From Soonwooa sp023440705 (GTDB lineage Bacteria; Bacteroidota; Bacteroidia; Flavobacteriales; Weeksellaceae): DNA of 64,000 nucleotides. Below are positions 43,887 through 53,181 of this stretch, piece after piece (the first letter of the stretch is position 1; each line of letters opens with the position of its first letter). A program made the translations under genes and the position numbers. Location of the stretch: NCBI GenBank assembly GCA_023440705.1, contig JAEXRP010000092.1:1-64000 (forward strand), read 5' to 3'. The notes beneath the pieces are model-generated. The model was not told the origin of the DNA. It saw nothing but the letters and a program-made list of their open reading frames with translations, and did not search any database.

Positions 43887-46800
43887 ATGAAAAAACTCAT
43901 TCCTACTTTAGGATTGTTGTTCTTGACTAGTTTTTCTGCTCCAATTTTTGGACAGAATTATTATGAGCAACAATGGAAAATCATTAAAGAACAGGCGAAG
44001 AAAGGAAACTTTAAGTCTAACCAAACGATTTTTCAAAATATTCAAAAACAAGCTATGAAAGATAAAAATCTACCAGAGTTAATTAAAGCCCTGAAAGGTG
44101 ATTTTAGCATTGTTAAAACCACTTTTGATGATACCGAAAATGATAATGCCAGTCGTTTTTTTAAAAAAATTGAAGAAACAAAAAATTCTTTTTCTGGGAA
44201 GGAAGTTTTGGTTTTGGAGGTTTTGAAAGCCGAATTTATCAAAGATTATTACGATTCTGTACAATGGAAAATTAGGAGTCGTACCAATGTTGACAATCAA
44301 GATGTTTCTCAGATTGAGACTTGGACTAATCTCGGTTTCAAAAACTATTTATTAAAACAATATCAACTGGTTTTTGATAAAAAGAATGAACTTAAATCCA
44401 TTAATTTAAGTTCATATAAAAGCATTTTTGATGGCGCTTATGATGAAGAATATTTTGCGACAATGTTAGATTGGGCGTCGACGCAATATGTTCGGTTTTT
44501 AAATGATTCTGACTTGTTTACTAAGAACGAATTAGACGCGAATCAACCAAAAATTCTTCAAGTTTATGATGATTTAATAACGACAAATTCTGGGAATGCA
44601 AAATTATATTTTAAGTCTGAAAAACTAGCCTACCAAATCCAAAGAAATCCTAATGATAAAAGCTTAAAAGAGCAATGGCAAGTTTTGTATAATGATGCGA
44701 CAGAAGGCGATTACAAAGTGATGATTGCATCAAATCTTGCCTCGGATTTAATAACAAATAAAAAGCAAAAGGAAGCTTTAGAAATTATTAAAAATGCAAA
44801 ATCAAAATACCCAAAATCTGGATTTTTAGGAAATATTCAAAATGTAGAAAACAGCATTATTCAGCCTAATGCCAATCTTTATCTTGAGCCGACCAGTTTA
44901 GCTAACAAACCAATTCATGTGGTTGTTGAAGCTAAAAATGTGAAAAGCATTCAGTTGAAAATTTATCAAGTTAAAGACGATATTTTAGGATTTTTAAGTT
45001 TTGTTTCTGATCCGTATAATTCGAAGTTTTCAAGTGTTAAAAAAACATTAGTGAAAACTGAAAATTTTGAAGTTCCAACAAAAGATGATTTCCAAACGCA
45101 TAAAACATCATTTGAGGTTAAAGCGCTTCCTGCAGGAATCTATATGCTGGAATATTTGGTCGATGGCGACAATCCAATTAATTATTATGGCAATTATTTT
45201 TTAGTGTCTGATGCAAAGTCGATTTATAAAAATATTTCGAATAAAAATCAAGATGCTTCTGAGTTGTTGTGGATTAATTCTGATAACGGAAGTTTAATAA
45301 AAAATCCAAACTTAAAGGTTTTTGAATATCTTCCGAACGCAAAATCTATATCTAACAATGTGGTGACGATTAATAAAGATTCAAGCTTTCAATTGCCGAT
45401 TACCACAAAGAAATCTTACTATCGTTATCATCTTTTACAAGATACCAAAACTGGTGACGTTGAGTTGAGACAAACTTATGGTTCTAATAATGATTATCGA
45501 AACGAAAATAGAGCTAAAAAAGAATATCGAGCACAGATTTTCCTTGATCGACAAATCTATCGCCCTGGACAAATTGTTTATTTCAAAGTCATAAATACTA
45601 AGCTGGATGCTAATAAAGAATCTGTTGTAGCAAAGCTTTCGCAAGAAATTGTTTTGGAAGATGCGAATGGCGAAGAAATCGCAAAACAAAGTTTTACAAC
45701 TAACGATTTTGGTTCTTACAACGGAAGTTTTACGCTGCCAAAGTCGAAGCTTAATGGAAATTTCACTTTAGTGATTGATGATGAAAAATTAGATATTTCG
45801 GAACAAAAAGATTTCTTGGTCGAAGAATACAAACGTCCAACTTTCGAATTGAATTTTGAACCTATTAAAGATGAATATAAATACGGTCAAAAGATTGAAT
45901 TAAAAGGAAAAGCGACGATGTTTTCGGGCGTTCCGTTGTCAAATTCTAATATTCAATATGAGATTAAAAAACAAAATATTCGTTGGCGGTATTTCTCTTG
46001 GTATCCAAGAATTTATGATAACGAAAATTCGATTTTGGGGGAAACAAAAACCAATGACAAAGGCGAATTCACGATTGTTTTAGATTTAAAAAAGGACGGA
46101 AAACTAGATGGTGTCCAAGTTGATCAATATAACATAAATGCAAGTGCGACGGATATTGCTGGCGAAACGCAATCTGCAGATACAAGTTTGACGGTGTCGT
46201 CGGTTTCGCATTATATCGATGCAACGCCGCTTAAAGATCAGTTTTCGGATGATGATATTAAATTAAATGTTGAAACAAAAAATTACAATAATCAAAATCT
46301 TAAAAAATCGTATCATGCAAAATTGACGAAGTTGGAAGAGCCACAACGCGTTTTCCGAAGTCAGTTTAAAGATCAAATTCAGGATTTACCGAAGATGTCA
46401 AAATCAGAATTTATAAATCTTTTCCCGAATGATCGATTTGATAAAACTGATCTTCCAAAAAACTGGAATTCAGAACGTATTTTATTTGATAAAACTGCGC
46501 AAGATTCGGTATTTAATATTGGTAAATTAAATGCGGGATATTACCGATTAGATTTTTACAATATCGAAGGAAAAGATAGCATCAAAACAAGTCAGGATTT
46601 TCAAGTTTGGAGTAAATCAAGTTTGGATTCAAAACAAAAAACTTTCCTTAACACAAGTTTTGACAAGAAAGAATACAAAGTTGGAGAAACTGCCAATTTG
46701 ATGATTTATTCGGCGGTTCCAGATGCAATTGCGAATATTTATGTTCAAAATGGTGATGGCAATACAGTTTTTGAAAGAAAAGATTTGAAAAATGGTTTCC

Positions 46801-49796
46801 TAAATTATCCAATTAAAATTTCTGAAAAATCGGAAGTTCTTAATGTGCAAGTTGTTTTAGCTGGTTTTAATGATGTTCAGATCGAAACTTTGTATGTTCC
46901 GATAAAAGGAAAAGATGATGCTTTGAAAATTGAAACCACGACTTTCCGTGACAAGCTGCAACCAAATTCTAAGGAAAAATGGACTTTGAAAGTTTCAGGC
47001 GCAGAAAACGAAAAAGTGATGGCTGAGGTTTTGGCGAATATGTATGATATGTCGTTGGATAAATTTGCAGCTAACAGATATGCATTTAATAATATATTTT
47101 ATAGAAGCGACATCATCAACGATTATCGAATTAATATAGCTTTGAAGCAATTGTATTATAATAAACGTCTTAAATATTCGAATACTAAAAATATTCTTGA
47201 GCCACAGTTTAATTGGATGCAACCACATTTTGTAAGTCAATCTTTGACTTATGAATCTAATGCTGGCGCAGTTGCAATGCCAGCCCCAACTGCTAATGTT
47301 ATTATTAGAGGAACTACTAGTCTAAAGAGAGAGGCAGATTCTGCATCAGTTGAGATGGATGAAGAAGCACCAATGATGAAACAATCAATGACTGGTGCTA
47401 GTACAATTGTGAGAAAAGGAAGTTTTGTAAATAGCGAAGCTGAATTAGAAAACATCAAAGTTCGTGAGAATCTTAACGAAACAGCATTTTTCTATCCACA
47501 TTTAGTAACCGATGACAAAGGAAATGTAAGTTTTGAATTTACAACGCCAGAGGCTTTGACCAAATGGAAATTGATGTTGCTCGCACATACTAAAGATGCA
47601 AAATCTGCTTATTTGGAAAAAACGGTGGTAACGCAAAAAGACTTTTCGGTGACGCCAAATTATCCTCGATTCTTAAGAGAAGGCGATGTGTTGACATTCC
47701 AAACAAAAATCAACAGTTTGGTATCAAAAGCTTTGACTGGTTATGCAAAACTTCAGATTTTGGATGCATTTACCAATGAAGATATTTCGGAGAAATTTAA
47801 ATTAACTAATCTTACACAAGTTGCAGGTTATAATATTGAACAATCATTTAGTTTAAAAGAAAATTCGAGTACAGCTTTGTCTTGGACTTTGACGACACCG
47901 AAAGATGTTTCGTCAATTATTATAAAAGTTGTTGCGAAAGCTGGTGAATATTCTGATGGCGAACAAAAAGCTATTGCGGTGCTTCCTAACAGAATGTTGG
48001 TGACGGATGCTGTACCGATTTTTGTAAAAGAAGGCGAAACCAAAACTTTTGAAATTGAGAATTTAATTAATAACAATTCGACGACAGTTTCTAATGTTAG
48101 AAATACTTTGGAGTTGACAACCAATCCTATATGGGAAGTGATTTTTGCCTTGCCAAGTCTTAAAAACGAGACCAAAAACTCGGCAGATGTTATCTTTAAT
48201 AAATGGTTTGCGGATGTTATTGCGTCTGAGGTTTTCCGTGCTAATCCAAGAATGAAAACGATTTTTGACGAATATCAATCAAAAGGACTTTTAACATCAA
48301 ACCTTGAAAAAAATCAAGAATTAAAACAACTTCTTTTGGATGAAACGCCTTGGATGTTGGAAAGCAAATCTGAGGAAGAACAAATGACGAAATTGGCTAG
48401 ATTGTTTGATGCCAATACGATGCGTAATTCGATTCTTGATGATTGGCAGGCTTTGTTACAACTTCAAAATCCTGATGGCGGTTTCAGTTGGTATTCAGGT
48501 TATCCGAGTTCTTATTATTCGTCGTTGTATATTCTTAAAAATTTAGGAAAATTAAATATTTGGCTAAAAGATAACGTCAAAGATTATCAATCGGATTCTC
48601 AAAAACAAATGATTTCGAAATTGATTAATTACGTGGATAGCAATGTTAATCGTTATTGGGATGTTCGCAAAGAAAATCCTTGGAGCAATGCTTCTTTAGA
48701 ATATTTGGATGCGAGACATTATTGGGAGAAAGATTATCCGTTGACAGCTAATCCAAAAGCTTTGAAAAATCTTGTTATTAAAAAAGCAAAAACTGCAAAA
48801 ATCTCGGAATTTACATTCTTTGGATTGCATAGAGCAGCGATGTTGTTTGATCAATACGGATTAAAAGATGTGTCTACAAAATTGATGACTTACCTTAAAG
48901 AAACGTCTACAAATTCTAAAACGCAAGGTGTCTACTGGAAACAAAATCTTGATGATTGGGGTTGGTATTCGTCAAAAGTTGTGAATCATGCAGGCGCTTT
49001 GGAAGCATTTAATACTTTGAAGCCAAATGATATTCAGTTTATAGAAGATTTAAAAATTTGGTTAGTCACTCAAAAAGAAGTTAACTCTTGGAGAACTTCG
49101 AGAAATACGGCTGAGGTTATTTTTACGATTTTAAACTCTGGTAAATCTTGGACAACGCCAGAAAGTGACAAGGCAACAATTGTTTGGGGAAATAAAGATA
49201 TGAGTCAAGCGCAGCAAAAAGCGACTGGTTATATCAAAATGAGCGAAGCTTCTTCTAATGTTGATAAATCTTTAGGAAAAGTAACAGTAACCAAAACAGG
49301 CGCTGGAATTGTACAAGGTGGATTGTTCTGGCAATATTATGAGGATTTGGATAAAATAAAATCTTCTGAAAATTATATCTCGATTAAAAAAGAATATTTC
49401 AGAAAAATTAAAACTGAAAATGGTGAAGAATTAAAACCAATTACTGCAAATACGCCATTAAAAGTTGGTGATAAAATTACAGTAAGAATGATTCTTAATA
49501 CCGACCGAAATATGGAATATGTTCAGGTAAAAGATATGCGAGCAGCAGGAACGGAGCCTTTGGATGTTATCTCGGGTTATCAATGGAAAAATAATCTCGG
49601 ATATTATCAATCGACAAAAGATGCGTCAACTAATTTCTATATCGAATATATGCCGAAAGGAAAATATGTTTTCGAATATGATTTGGTGGCAAATGCTTCT
49701 GGTGTTTTTTCAACAGGGATTTCAACTTTGCAAAACTATTACGCACCTCAAATGAACAGCCACACAGCAGGTTCTAAAATGGAAATTAACGAATAG
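43887..49796 (+). CDS. bacterial alpha-2-macroglobulin-family protein, thioester lost
   Basis: A 1969-residue secreted or envelope protein with a signal peptide (about 1-22, P-I-F-G-Q). It has MG beta-sandwich domains (e.g. F-L-D-R-Q-I-Y-R-P-G-Q-I-V-Y-F-K at about 552) and the A2M bait-to-MG region with F-F-Y-P-H-L-V-T-D-D-K-G-N-V. The C-terminal alpha-toroid contains L-Q-N-P-D-G-G-F-S-W. At the thioester position the usual C-x-E-Q is replaced by S-A-D-V (residues 1432-1435). A plug-like I-I-R-G-T-T-S motif sits near residue 1137. In bacteria A2Ms trap proteases; without a thioester, trapping would have to be conformational. Confidence 0.88.
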   Translation: MKKLIPTLGLLFLTSFSAPIFGQNYYEQQWKIIKEQAKKGNFKSNQTIFQNIQKQAMKDKNLPELIKALKGDFSIVKTTFDDTENDNASRFFKKIEETKNSFSGKEVLVLEVLKAEFIKDYYDSVQWKIRSRTNVDNQDVSQIETWTNLGFKNYLLKQYQLVFDKKNELKSINLSSYKSIFDGAYDEEYFATMLDWASTQYVRFLNDSDLFTKNELDANQPKILQVYDDLITTNSGNAKLYFKSEKLAYQIQRNPNDKSLKEQWQVLYNDATEGDYKVMIASNLASDLITNKKQKEALEIIKNAKSKYPKSGFLGNIQNVENSIIQPNANLYLEPTSLANKPIHVVVEAKNVKSIQLKIYQVKDDILGFLSFVSDPYNSKFSSVKKTLVKTENFEVPTKDDFQTHKTSFEVKALPAGIYMLEYLVDGDNPINYYGNYFLVSDAKSIYKNISNKNQDASELLWINSDNGSLIKNPNLKVFEYLPNAKSISNNVVTINKDSSFQLPITTKKSYYRYHLLQDTKTGDVELRQTYGSNNDYRNENRAKKEYRAQIFLDRQIYRPGQIVYFKVINTKLDANKESVVAKLSQEIVLEDANGEEIAKQSFTTNDFGSYNGSFTLPKSKLNGNFTLVIDDEKLDISEQKDFLVEEYKRPTFELNFEPIKDEYKYGQKIELKGKATMFSGVPLSNSNIQYEIKKQNIRWRYFSWYPRIYDNENSILGETKTNDKGEFTIVLDLKKDGKLDGVQVDQYNINASATDIAGETQSADTSLTVSSVSHYIDATPLKDQFSDDDIKLNVETKNYNNQNLKKSYHAKLTKLEEPQRVFRSQFKDQIQDLPKMSKSEFINLFPNDRFDKTDLPKNWNSERILFDKTAQDSVFNIGKLNAGYYRLDFYNIEGKDSIKTSQDFQVWSKSSLDSKQKTFLNTSFDKKEYKVGETANLMIYSAVPDAIANIYVQNGDGNTVFERKDLKNGFLNYPIKISEKSEVLNVQVVLAGFNDVQIETLYVPIKGKDDALKIETTTFRDKLQPNSKEKWTLKVSGAENEKVMAEVLANMYDMSLDKFAANRYAFNNIFYRSDIINDYRINIALKQLYYNKRLKYSNTKNILEPQFNWMQPHFVSQSLTYESNAGAVAMPAPTANVIIRGTTSLKREADSASVEMDEEAPMMKQSMTGASTIVRKGSFVNSEAELENIKVRENLNETAFFYPHLVTDDKGNVSFEFTTPEALTKWKLMLLAHTKDAKSAYLEKTVVTQKDFSVTPNYPRFLREGDVLTFQTKINSLVSKALTGYAKLQILDAFTNEDISEKFKLTNLTQVAGYNIEQSFSLKENSSTALSWTLTTPKDVSSIIIKVVAKAGEYSDGEQKAIAVLPNRMLVTDAVPIFVKEGETKTFEIENLINNNSTTVSNVRNTLELTTNPIWEVIFALPSLKNETKNSADVIFNKWFADVIASEVFRANPRMKTIFDEYQSKGLLTSNLEKNQELKQLLLDETPWMLESKSEEEQMTKLARLFDANTMRNSILDDWQALLQLQNPDGGFSWYSGYPSSYYSSLYILKNLGKLNIWLKDNVKDYQSDSQKQMISKLINYVDSNVNRYWDVRKENPWSNASLEYLDARHYWEKDYPLTANPKALKNLVIKKAKTAKISEFTFFGLHRAAMLFDQYGLKDVSTKLMTYLKETSTNSKTQGVYWKQNLDDWGWYSSKVVNHAGALEAFNTLKPNDIQFIEDLKIWLVTQKEVNSWRTSRNTAEVIFTILNSGKSWTTPESDKATIVWGNKDMSQAQQKATGYIKMSEASSNVDKSLGKVTVTKTGAGIVQGGLFWQYYEDLDKIKSSENYISIKKEYFRKIKTENGEELKPITANTPLKVGDKITVRMILNTDRNMEYVQVKDMRAAGTEPLDVISGYQWKNNLGYYQSTKDASTNFYIEYMPKGKYVFEYDLVANASGVFSTGISTLQNYYAPQMNSHTAGSKMEINE

Positions 49797-49804
49797 GTTT
49801 TTAA

Positions 49805-49937
49805 TTTACGATTTACGATTTACGATTTACGAATTATGAATTATGAATTATGAATTATGAATTATGATTTATGATTTATGAATTATGAATTATGAATTAT
49901 GATTTATGAATTATGAATTATGAATTATGATTTATGA
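49805..49937. repeat. heptanucleotide tandem repeats (TTTACGA/ATTATGA type)
   Basis: Nineteen head-to-tail 7-bp units: four TTTACGA, then a mix of ATTATGA and TTTATGA. It starts 8 bp after the A2M stop codon. Confidence 0.9.
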
Positions 49938-49946
49938 ATTAATTTT

Positions 49947-49995
49947 GCTAAACGCTAAACGCTAAACGCTAAACGCTAAACGCTAAACGCTAAAC
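49947..49995. repeat. heptanucleotide tandem repeats GCTAAAC x7
   Basis: Seven exact copies of GCTAAAC, a second and unrelated 7-bp unit 9 bp after the first block. Confidence 0.95.
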
Positions 49996-50003
49996 ATAAA
50001 ACC

Positions 50004-50037
50004 AAATGAGCGACGGATTAATCCGTCGCTCATTTTA
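50004..50037. terminator. terminator between convergent genes
   Basis: A perfect 16-bp-arm palindrome (AAATGAGCGACGGATT and its complement) with T after it lies between the A2M gene and the minus-strand T9SS protein. Confidence 0.85.
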
Positions 50038-50066
50038 TAACCTAAACTTAAAAAATATGATTTAAC

Positions 50067-51356
50067 CTATTCTTTTACGATTTTATGTGTCGTTGATGTA
50101 GTCGCATCAGTAACTCTTACAATATAATTTCCTTTTGGAAGCTTCGACACATTAACTTGATTAGTTGTTGCAGAAGCAACTTTCTGTCCTGTCATATTAA
50201 TAACCTCAACAGATTTAATGTTTTTAGCATTAGTGATGTTTAAGACATCTTTTACAGGATTTGGGTAGATTTTGATATCAGATTTTGCGGATGTATTTCC
50301 AGTAGCAAGATAAGTTGTAAGATCGACCATAAAGCCATAAGTTTTAAAATCTGGAGTTCTTGCAACACCAACAATCTTGGTTCCGTCACCGGAAATGGCT
50401 AGTGGTAACGCTAAAGTGTAATTTCCTAAATCGATGCCGAAACTTGATACATAAGTATTAAGATTAATCAAGCCATTTGTCTGTGACCAGATGAAACCAT
50501 CACCACCGTATGGGCTTCCTGGGAAGTTTCGGAAAAACCCAACAACTTTTTTCCCGTCAGCGGTTACATCTGCTGCGCCACCTCGATAGAAATTACTAGA
50601 TAATTCGTGTGTAATAGATTGGTATCCTGACTCTTCTGTGTACACAAAAGGGTAGATTCCATCAATACCAACTATAACTTTTCCATCTGCTGACACACGA
50701 TTGGCTTCACCAAAAGTAGGTGTTCCTTGTGCGTTATTGATAACCGTTTGTACGCCATTTTTCCAAAATGTTGCTGCACGCTGGCCAGATGCTAAATCTT
50801 GAAAACCAACAACAACAGATTTATCAGCACTTATGCCATTAGCTCTTGTACTTTTTTCAGGGAAAAGACTTCCTAGATTTTCGATGCCATTTTCAGTAGT
50901 CCATTTTATAGCTCTGGTAACAGTATTCGATAAGATACCATAACCTACAAGTGTAGATCCATCTGCAGATACACCCCAAGTCGAGCTATTAAGACCATCT
51001 TGACTTTGACCAAGACCTCCATGATAAGTCCAACTCCCACTATTTTTGTCATAGCTCGCCATTTCGTTAAGGTTATTTTGAGGATTGGTCATGTAACCTG
51101 AGATTCTTGAACCATTATCAGCGATAACAACATTCCCGATTAGGTTACCAGTCGTTAGTCCGCCCATATTAACGATTGACTGACTAGGGCTCCACATCCA
51201 TTGGTTTTTTCCGCCTTGGCTACCTACAACTGTTCCGTCAACGCTAACATCCATTGGTTGTAATCCTTCGCCAATGATATAAAATTGTCCATAAGACATT
51301 GTTCCGAATAACGAAATTGCCATCACTTGAAACAAACGCTTGTAACTCTTTTTCAT
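50067..51356 (-). CDS. T9SS type A secreted protein with HAF-like repeats
   Basis: A 429-residue protein with a signal peptide (about 1-23, M-S-Y-G-Q). The middle contains recurring V-S-A-D-G-S-T-L-V-G, I-S-A-D-K-S-V-V-V-G, V-S-A-D-G-K-V-I-V-G and V-T-A-D-G-K-K-V-V-G blocks, as in extracellular HAF-repeat beta propellers. The C-terminal about 75 residues start I-K-I-Y-P-N-P-V-K-D-V-L-N-I and end in K-I-V-K-E, the type A sorting domain of the type IX secretion system. Ligand or substrate unknown. Confidence 0.88.
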   Translation of the reverse strand: MKKSYKRLFQVMAISLFGTMSYGQFYIIGEGLQPMDVSVDGTVVGSQGGKNQWMWSPSQSIVNMGGLTTGNLIGNVVIADNGSRISGYMTNPQNNLNEMASYDKNSGSWTYHGGLGQSQDGLNSSTWGVSADGSTLVGYGILSNTVTRAIKWTTENGIENLGSLFPEKSTRANGISADKSVVVGFQDLASGQRAATFWKNGVQTVINNAQGTPTFGEANRVSADGKVIVGIDGIYPFVYTEESGYQSITHELSSNFYRGGAADVTADGKKVVGFFRNFPGSPYGGDGFIWSQTNGLINLNTYVSSFGIDLGNYTLALPLAISGDGTKIVGVARTPDFKTYGFMVDLTTYLATGNTSAKSDIKIYPNPVKDVLNITNAKNIKSVEVINMTGQKVASATTNQVNVSKLPKGNYIVRVTDATTSTTHKIVKE

Positions 51357-51552
51357 ATTTTTTCTTCTTTAAATTAAGTTTTACAATTTTAAAGGCTTTA
51401 TTCATTTTTTCAAAATAGATGTGTTTTAAGATTCACGAAATTTTAAAGTGTTAAATATTTAATTTGTTTAAAATCAAGGTGTTGTGTATTTGTAAATTCT
51501 AAAATTTGAAAAAAATATTTTAAGAATATTAGTCAGCAATCACTTAAAAAGC

Positions 51553-51560
51553 TATTTTTG
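51553..51560 (+). promoter_or_regulatory. TAnnTTTG -7 box, leaderless geometry
   Basis: TATTTTTG ends 4 nt before the ATG at 51565, the same spacing as at 2103, 24921 and 29636. Confidence 0.6.
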
Positions 51561-51564
51561 TTAG

Positions 51565-53181
51565 ATGTTGCGTCCCCAGAATCTAATTCTTTTAATGTTT
51601 TTGATGTTTTCGTTGTTAAACGGACAAAAGAATAATGACTTTTCGTCATTGGTAGATAAGAGTGTGCAGAAGATTTATCAGAATCCAGATGAGGCTATTA
51701 ACTTTATACAAAGCTTTATAATAAGTGAGCAAAATCCGGAACATCGTTTAGTTTTACAAAACCTAATGGCGCAAGCCTATGCGATGAAGGGCGATTATGT
51801 GCAATCTGTGAGAATGTCTTTGGATAAAGAAAATAATATTCTGCACCAGAGTAACCAAGATTTTGCAAACCTTATTAGAGATTATGCTTTGGCAGAACAA
51901 TATCAAAATTTAAAACTCTATACGCAATCTTCAAAATTGATTTCAGAATTATTGAAAGATCAATCTTTATACAAGTCGGATGAAAATTATAATATTACGA
52001 TTGCGAAGATTTATCAACTACAAGCCATCAATTTTTCGGTGAATAAAAAAACGGATGAAGCTCTCAGTTCGTTTCAGAAAAGTGACACTTATCTTAAAAG
52101 TCAGTCCGCTGAGAATTTTATTATTAAAACTGAAAATGACCTTTTGCAAGCAAGTATTGACCTCAATCGCAAACAAATTGACAAGGCAAAAACTGCATTA
52201 TTTGCAACAAAGCAAGTTGTCGATAATAAGTCAGAGCAAGTATTTTTATACAGTTTGACTTACGAAAGGTTGGCGCGACTTAGCTTTTTAGATAAAAACT
52301 ATTCGGAAGCGATTTCTTTGTTAGAAAAAGCTTTAGCTAATGTGGAAGGTGTTGATTATTTGGTTTTAAAATCTAGGATTTACGACCAGATGGCAAAGAG
52401 TTATCTCGCACTTCAAAACGAAGATAAGTATAGATTTTACGAAAAACTTTTTGTCGATAGCAAAGCAAAAATAGATGCCAGTCAAAAAGAAGGCATCCGA
52501 TATTTGTTAAAATTGACAGAACTTCGTGAGCAACAAAGTCTGGAGCAAGGTCGTAAAGATGCTAGTTTTCTAACAAGATTTTTACTAATTGGTTTTGCTG
52601 TTGCTGTTGCGGGATTAGCGATTTATTACTTTTTCGAGTACAAAAGAAAAGAAGAGCTTGCGAAACAATTGGACTTTTTTAAAAATCAAAAATCATATTT
52701 TAAAAAATTGTCCGACGCAAAAGCAGATTTGTCCAAGCCAGCTTTGGAACCTCAAATTGAAGATGACAACAATCCGCAAGAGTCGGAAGTTAAACAACCG
52801 AAGAAGAGTATTTTAATTTCTAAAGAGAAAGAAGACGAGATTTTGCAAAAGTTGGACGAGCTAGAAAAGTCCGATCGATTCTTAAATAAAGAAATGTCGT
52901 TGGCAGTTCTCGCAGGACAGTTAGAAACCAATACCAAATATCTTTCAGAAATTATTAATAAATATAAAGGCAAAAATTTCAATCTTTATATTAATGAATT
53001 ACGAGTTAATTACATAGCTTACATGTTGAAAACCAATCCGATATATCTTAATTATAAAGTGAGCTATTTGGCTGAGGTTTCGGGCTTTTCGTCGCACAGT
53101 GCCTTCACGACTGTTTTTAAATCCATTACAGGGATGTCACCCAATGCGTATATCCAACAGATTAATCAAAGCAACAAATGA
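51565..53181 (+). CDS. membrane TPR regulator with C-terminal AraC-type HTH
   Basis: A 538-residue one-component regulator. A signal sequence (about 1-20) precedes a TPR-like domain (about 25-330), one membrane segment (about 337-355, F-L-L-I-G-F-A-V-A-V-A-G-L-A-I-Y-Y-F), a charged linker and an AraC domain (about 430-535; two HTH, L-A-G-Q-L-E-T-N-T-K-Y-L-S and V-S-G-F-S-S-H-S-A-F-T-T-V-F). First gene of a six-gene operon; the next gene overlaps by 4 bp (ATGA), so the two products are likely made together. Confidence 0.88.
   Translation: MLRPQNLILLMFLMFSLLNGQKNNDFSSLVDKSVQKIYQNPDEAINFIQSFIISEQNPEHRLVLQNLMAQAYAMKGDYVQSVRMSLDKENNILHQSNQDFANLIRDYALAEQYQNLKLYTQSSKLISELLKDQSLYKSDENYNITIAKIYQLQAINFSVNKKTDEALSSFQKSDTYLKSQSAENFIIKTENDLLQASIDLNRKQIDKAKTALFATKQVVDNKSEQVFLYSLTYERLARLSFLDKNYSEAISLLEKALANVEGVDYLVLKSRIYDQMAKSYLALQNEDKYRFYEKLFVDSKAKIDASQKEGIRYLLKLTELREQQSLEQGRKDASFLTRFLLIGFAVAVAGLAIYYFFEYKRKEELAKQLDFFKNQKSYFKKLSDAKADLSKPALEPQIEDDNNPQESEVKQPKKSILISKEKEDEILQKLDELEKSDRFLNKEMSLAVLAGQLETNTKYLSEIINKYKGKNFNLYINELRVNYIAYMLKTNPIYLNYKVSYLAEVSGFSSHSAFTTVFKSITGMSPNAYIQQINQSNK

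Noticed and set aside
47270..47320. Plug-like I-I-R-G-T-T-S motif inside the alpha-2-macroglobulin, suggesting a TonB receptor fusion
   Set aside because: Only the short motif is present, without a barrel; similar short insertions are seen in other Bacteroidetes A2Ms.
49805..49995. Repeat array that might look like CRISPR
   Set aside because: The units are 7 bp, directly adjacent, without spacers, and no cas gene is in the window.
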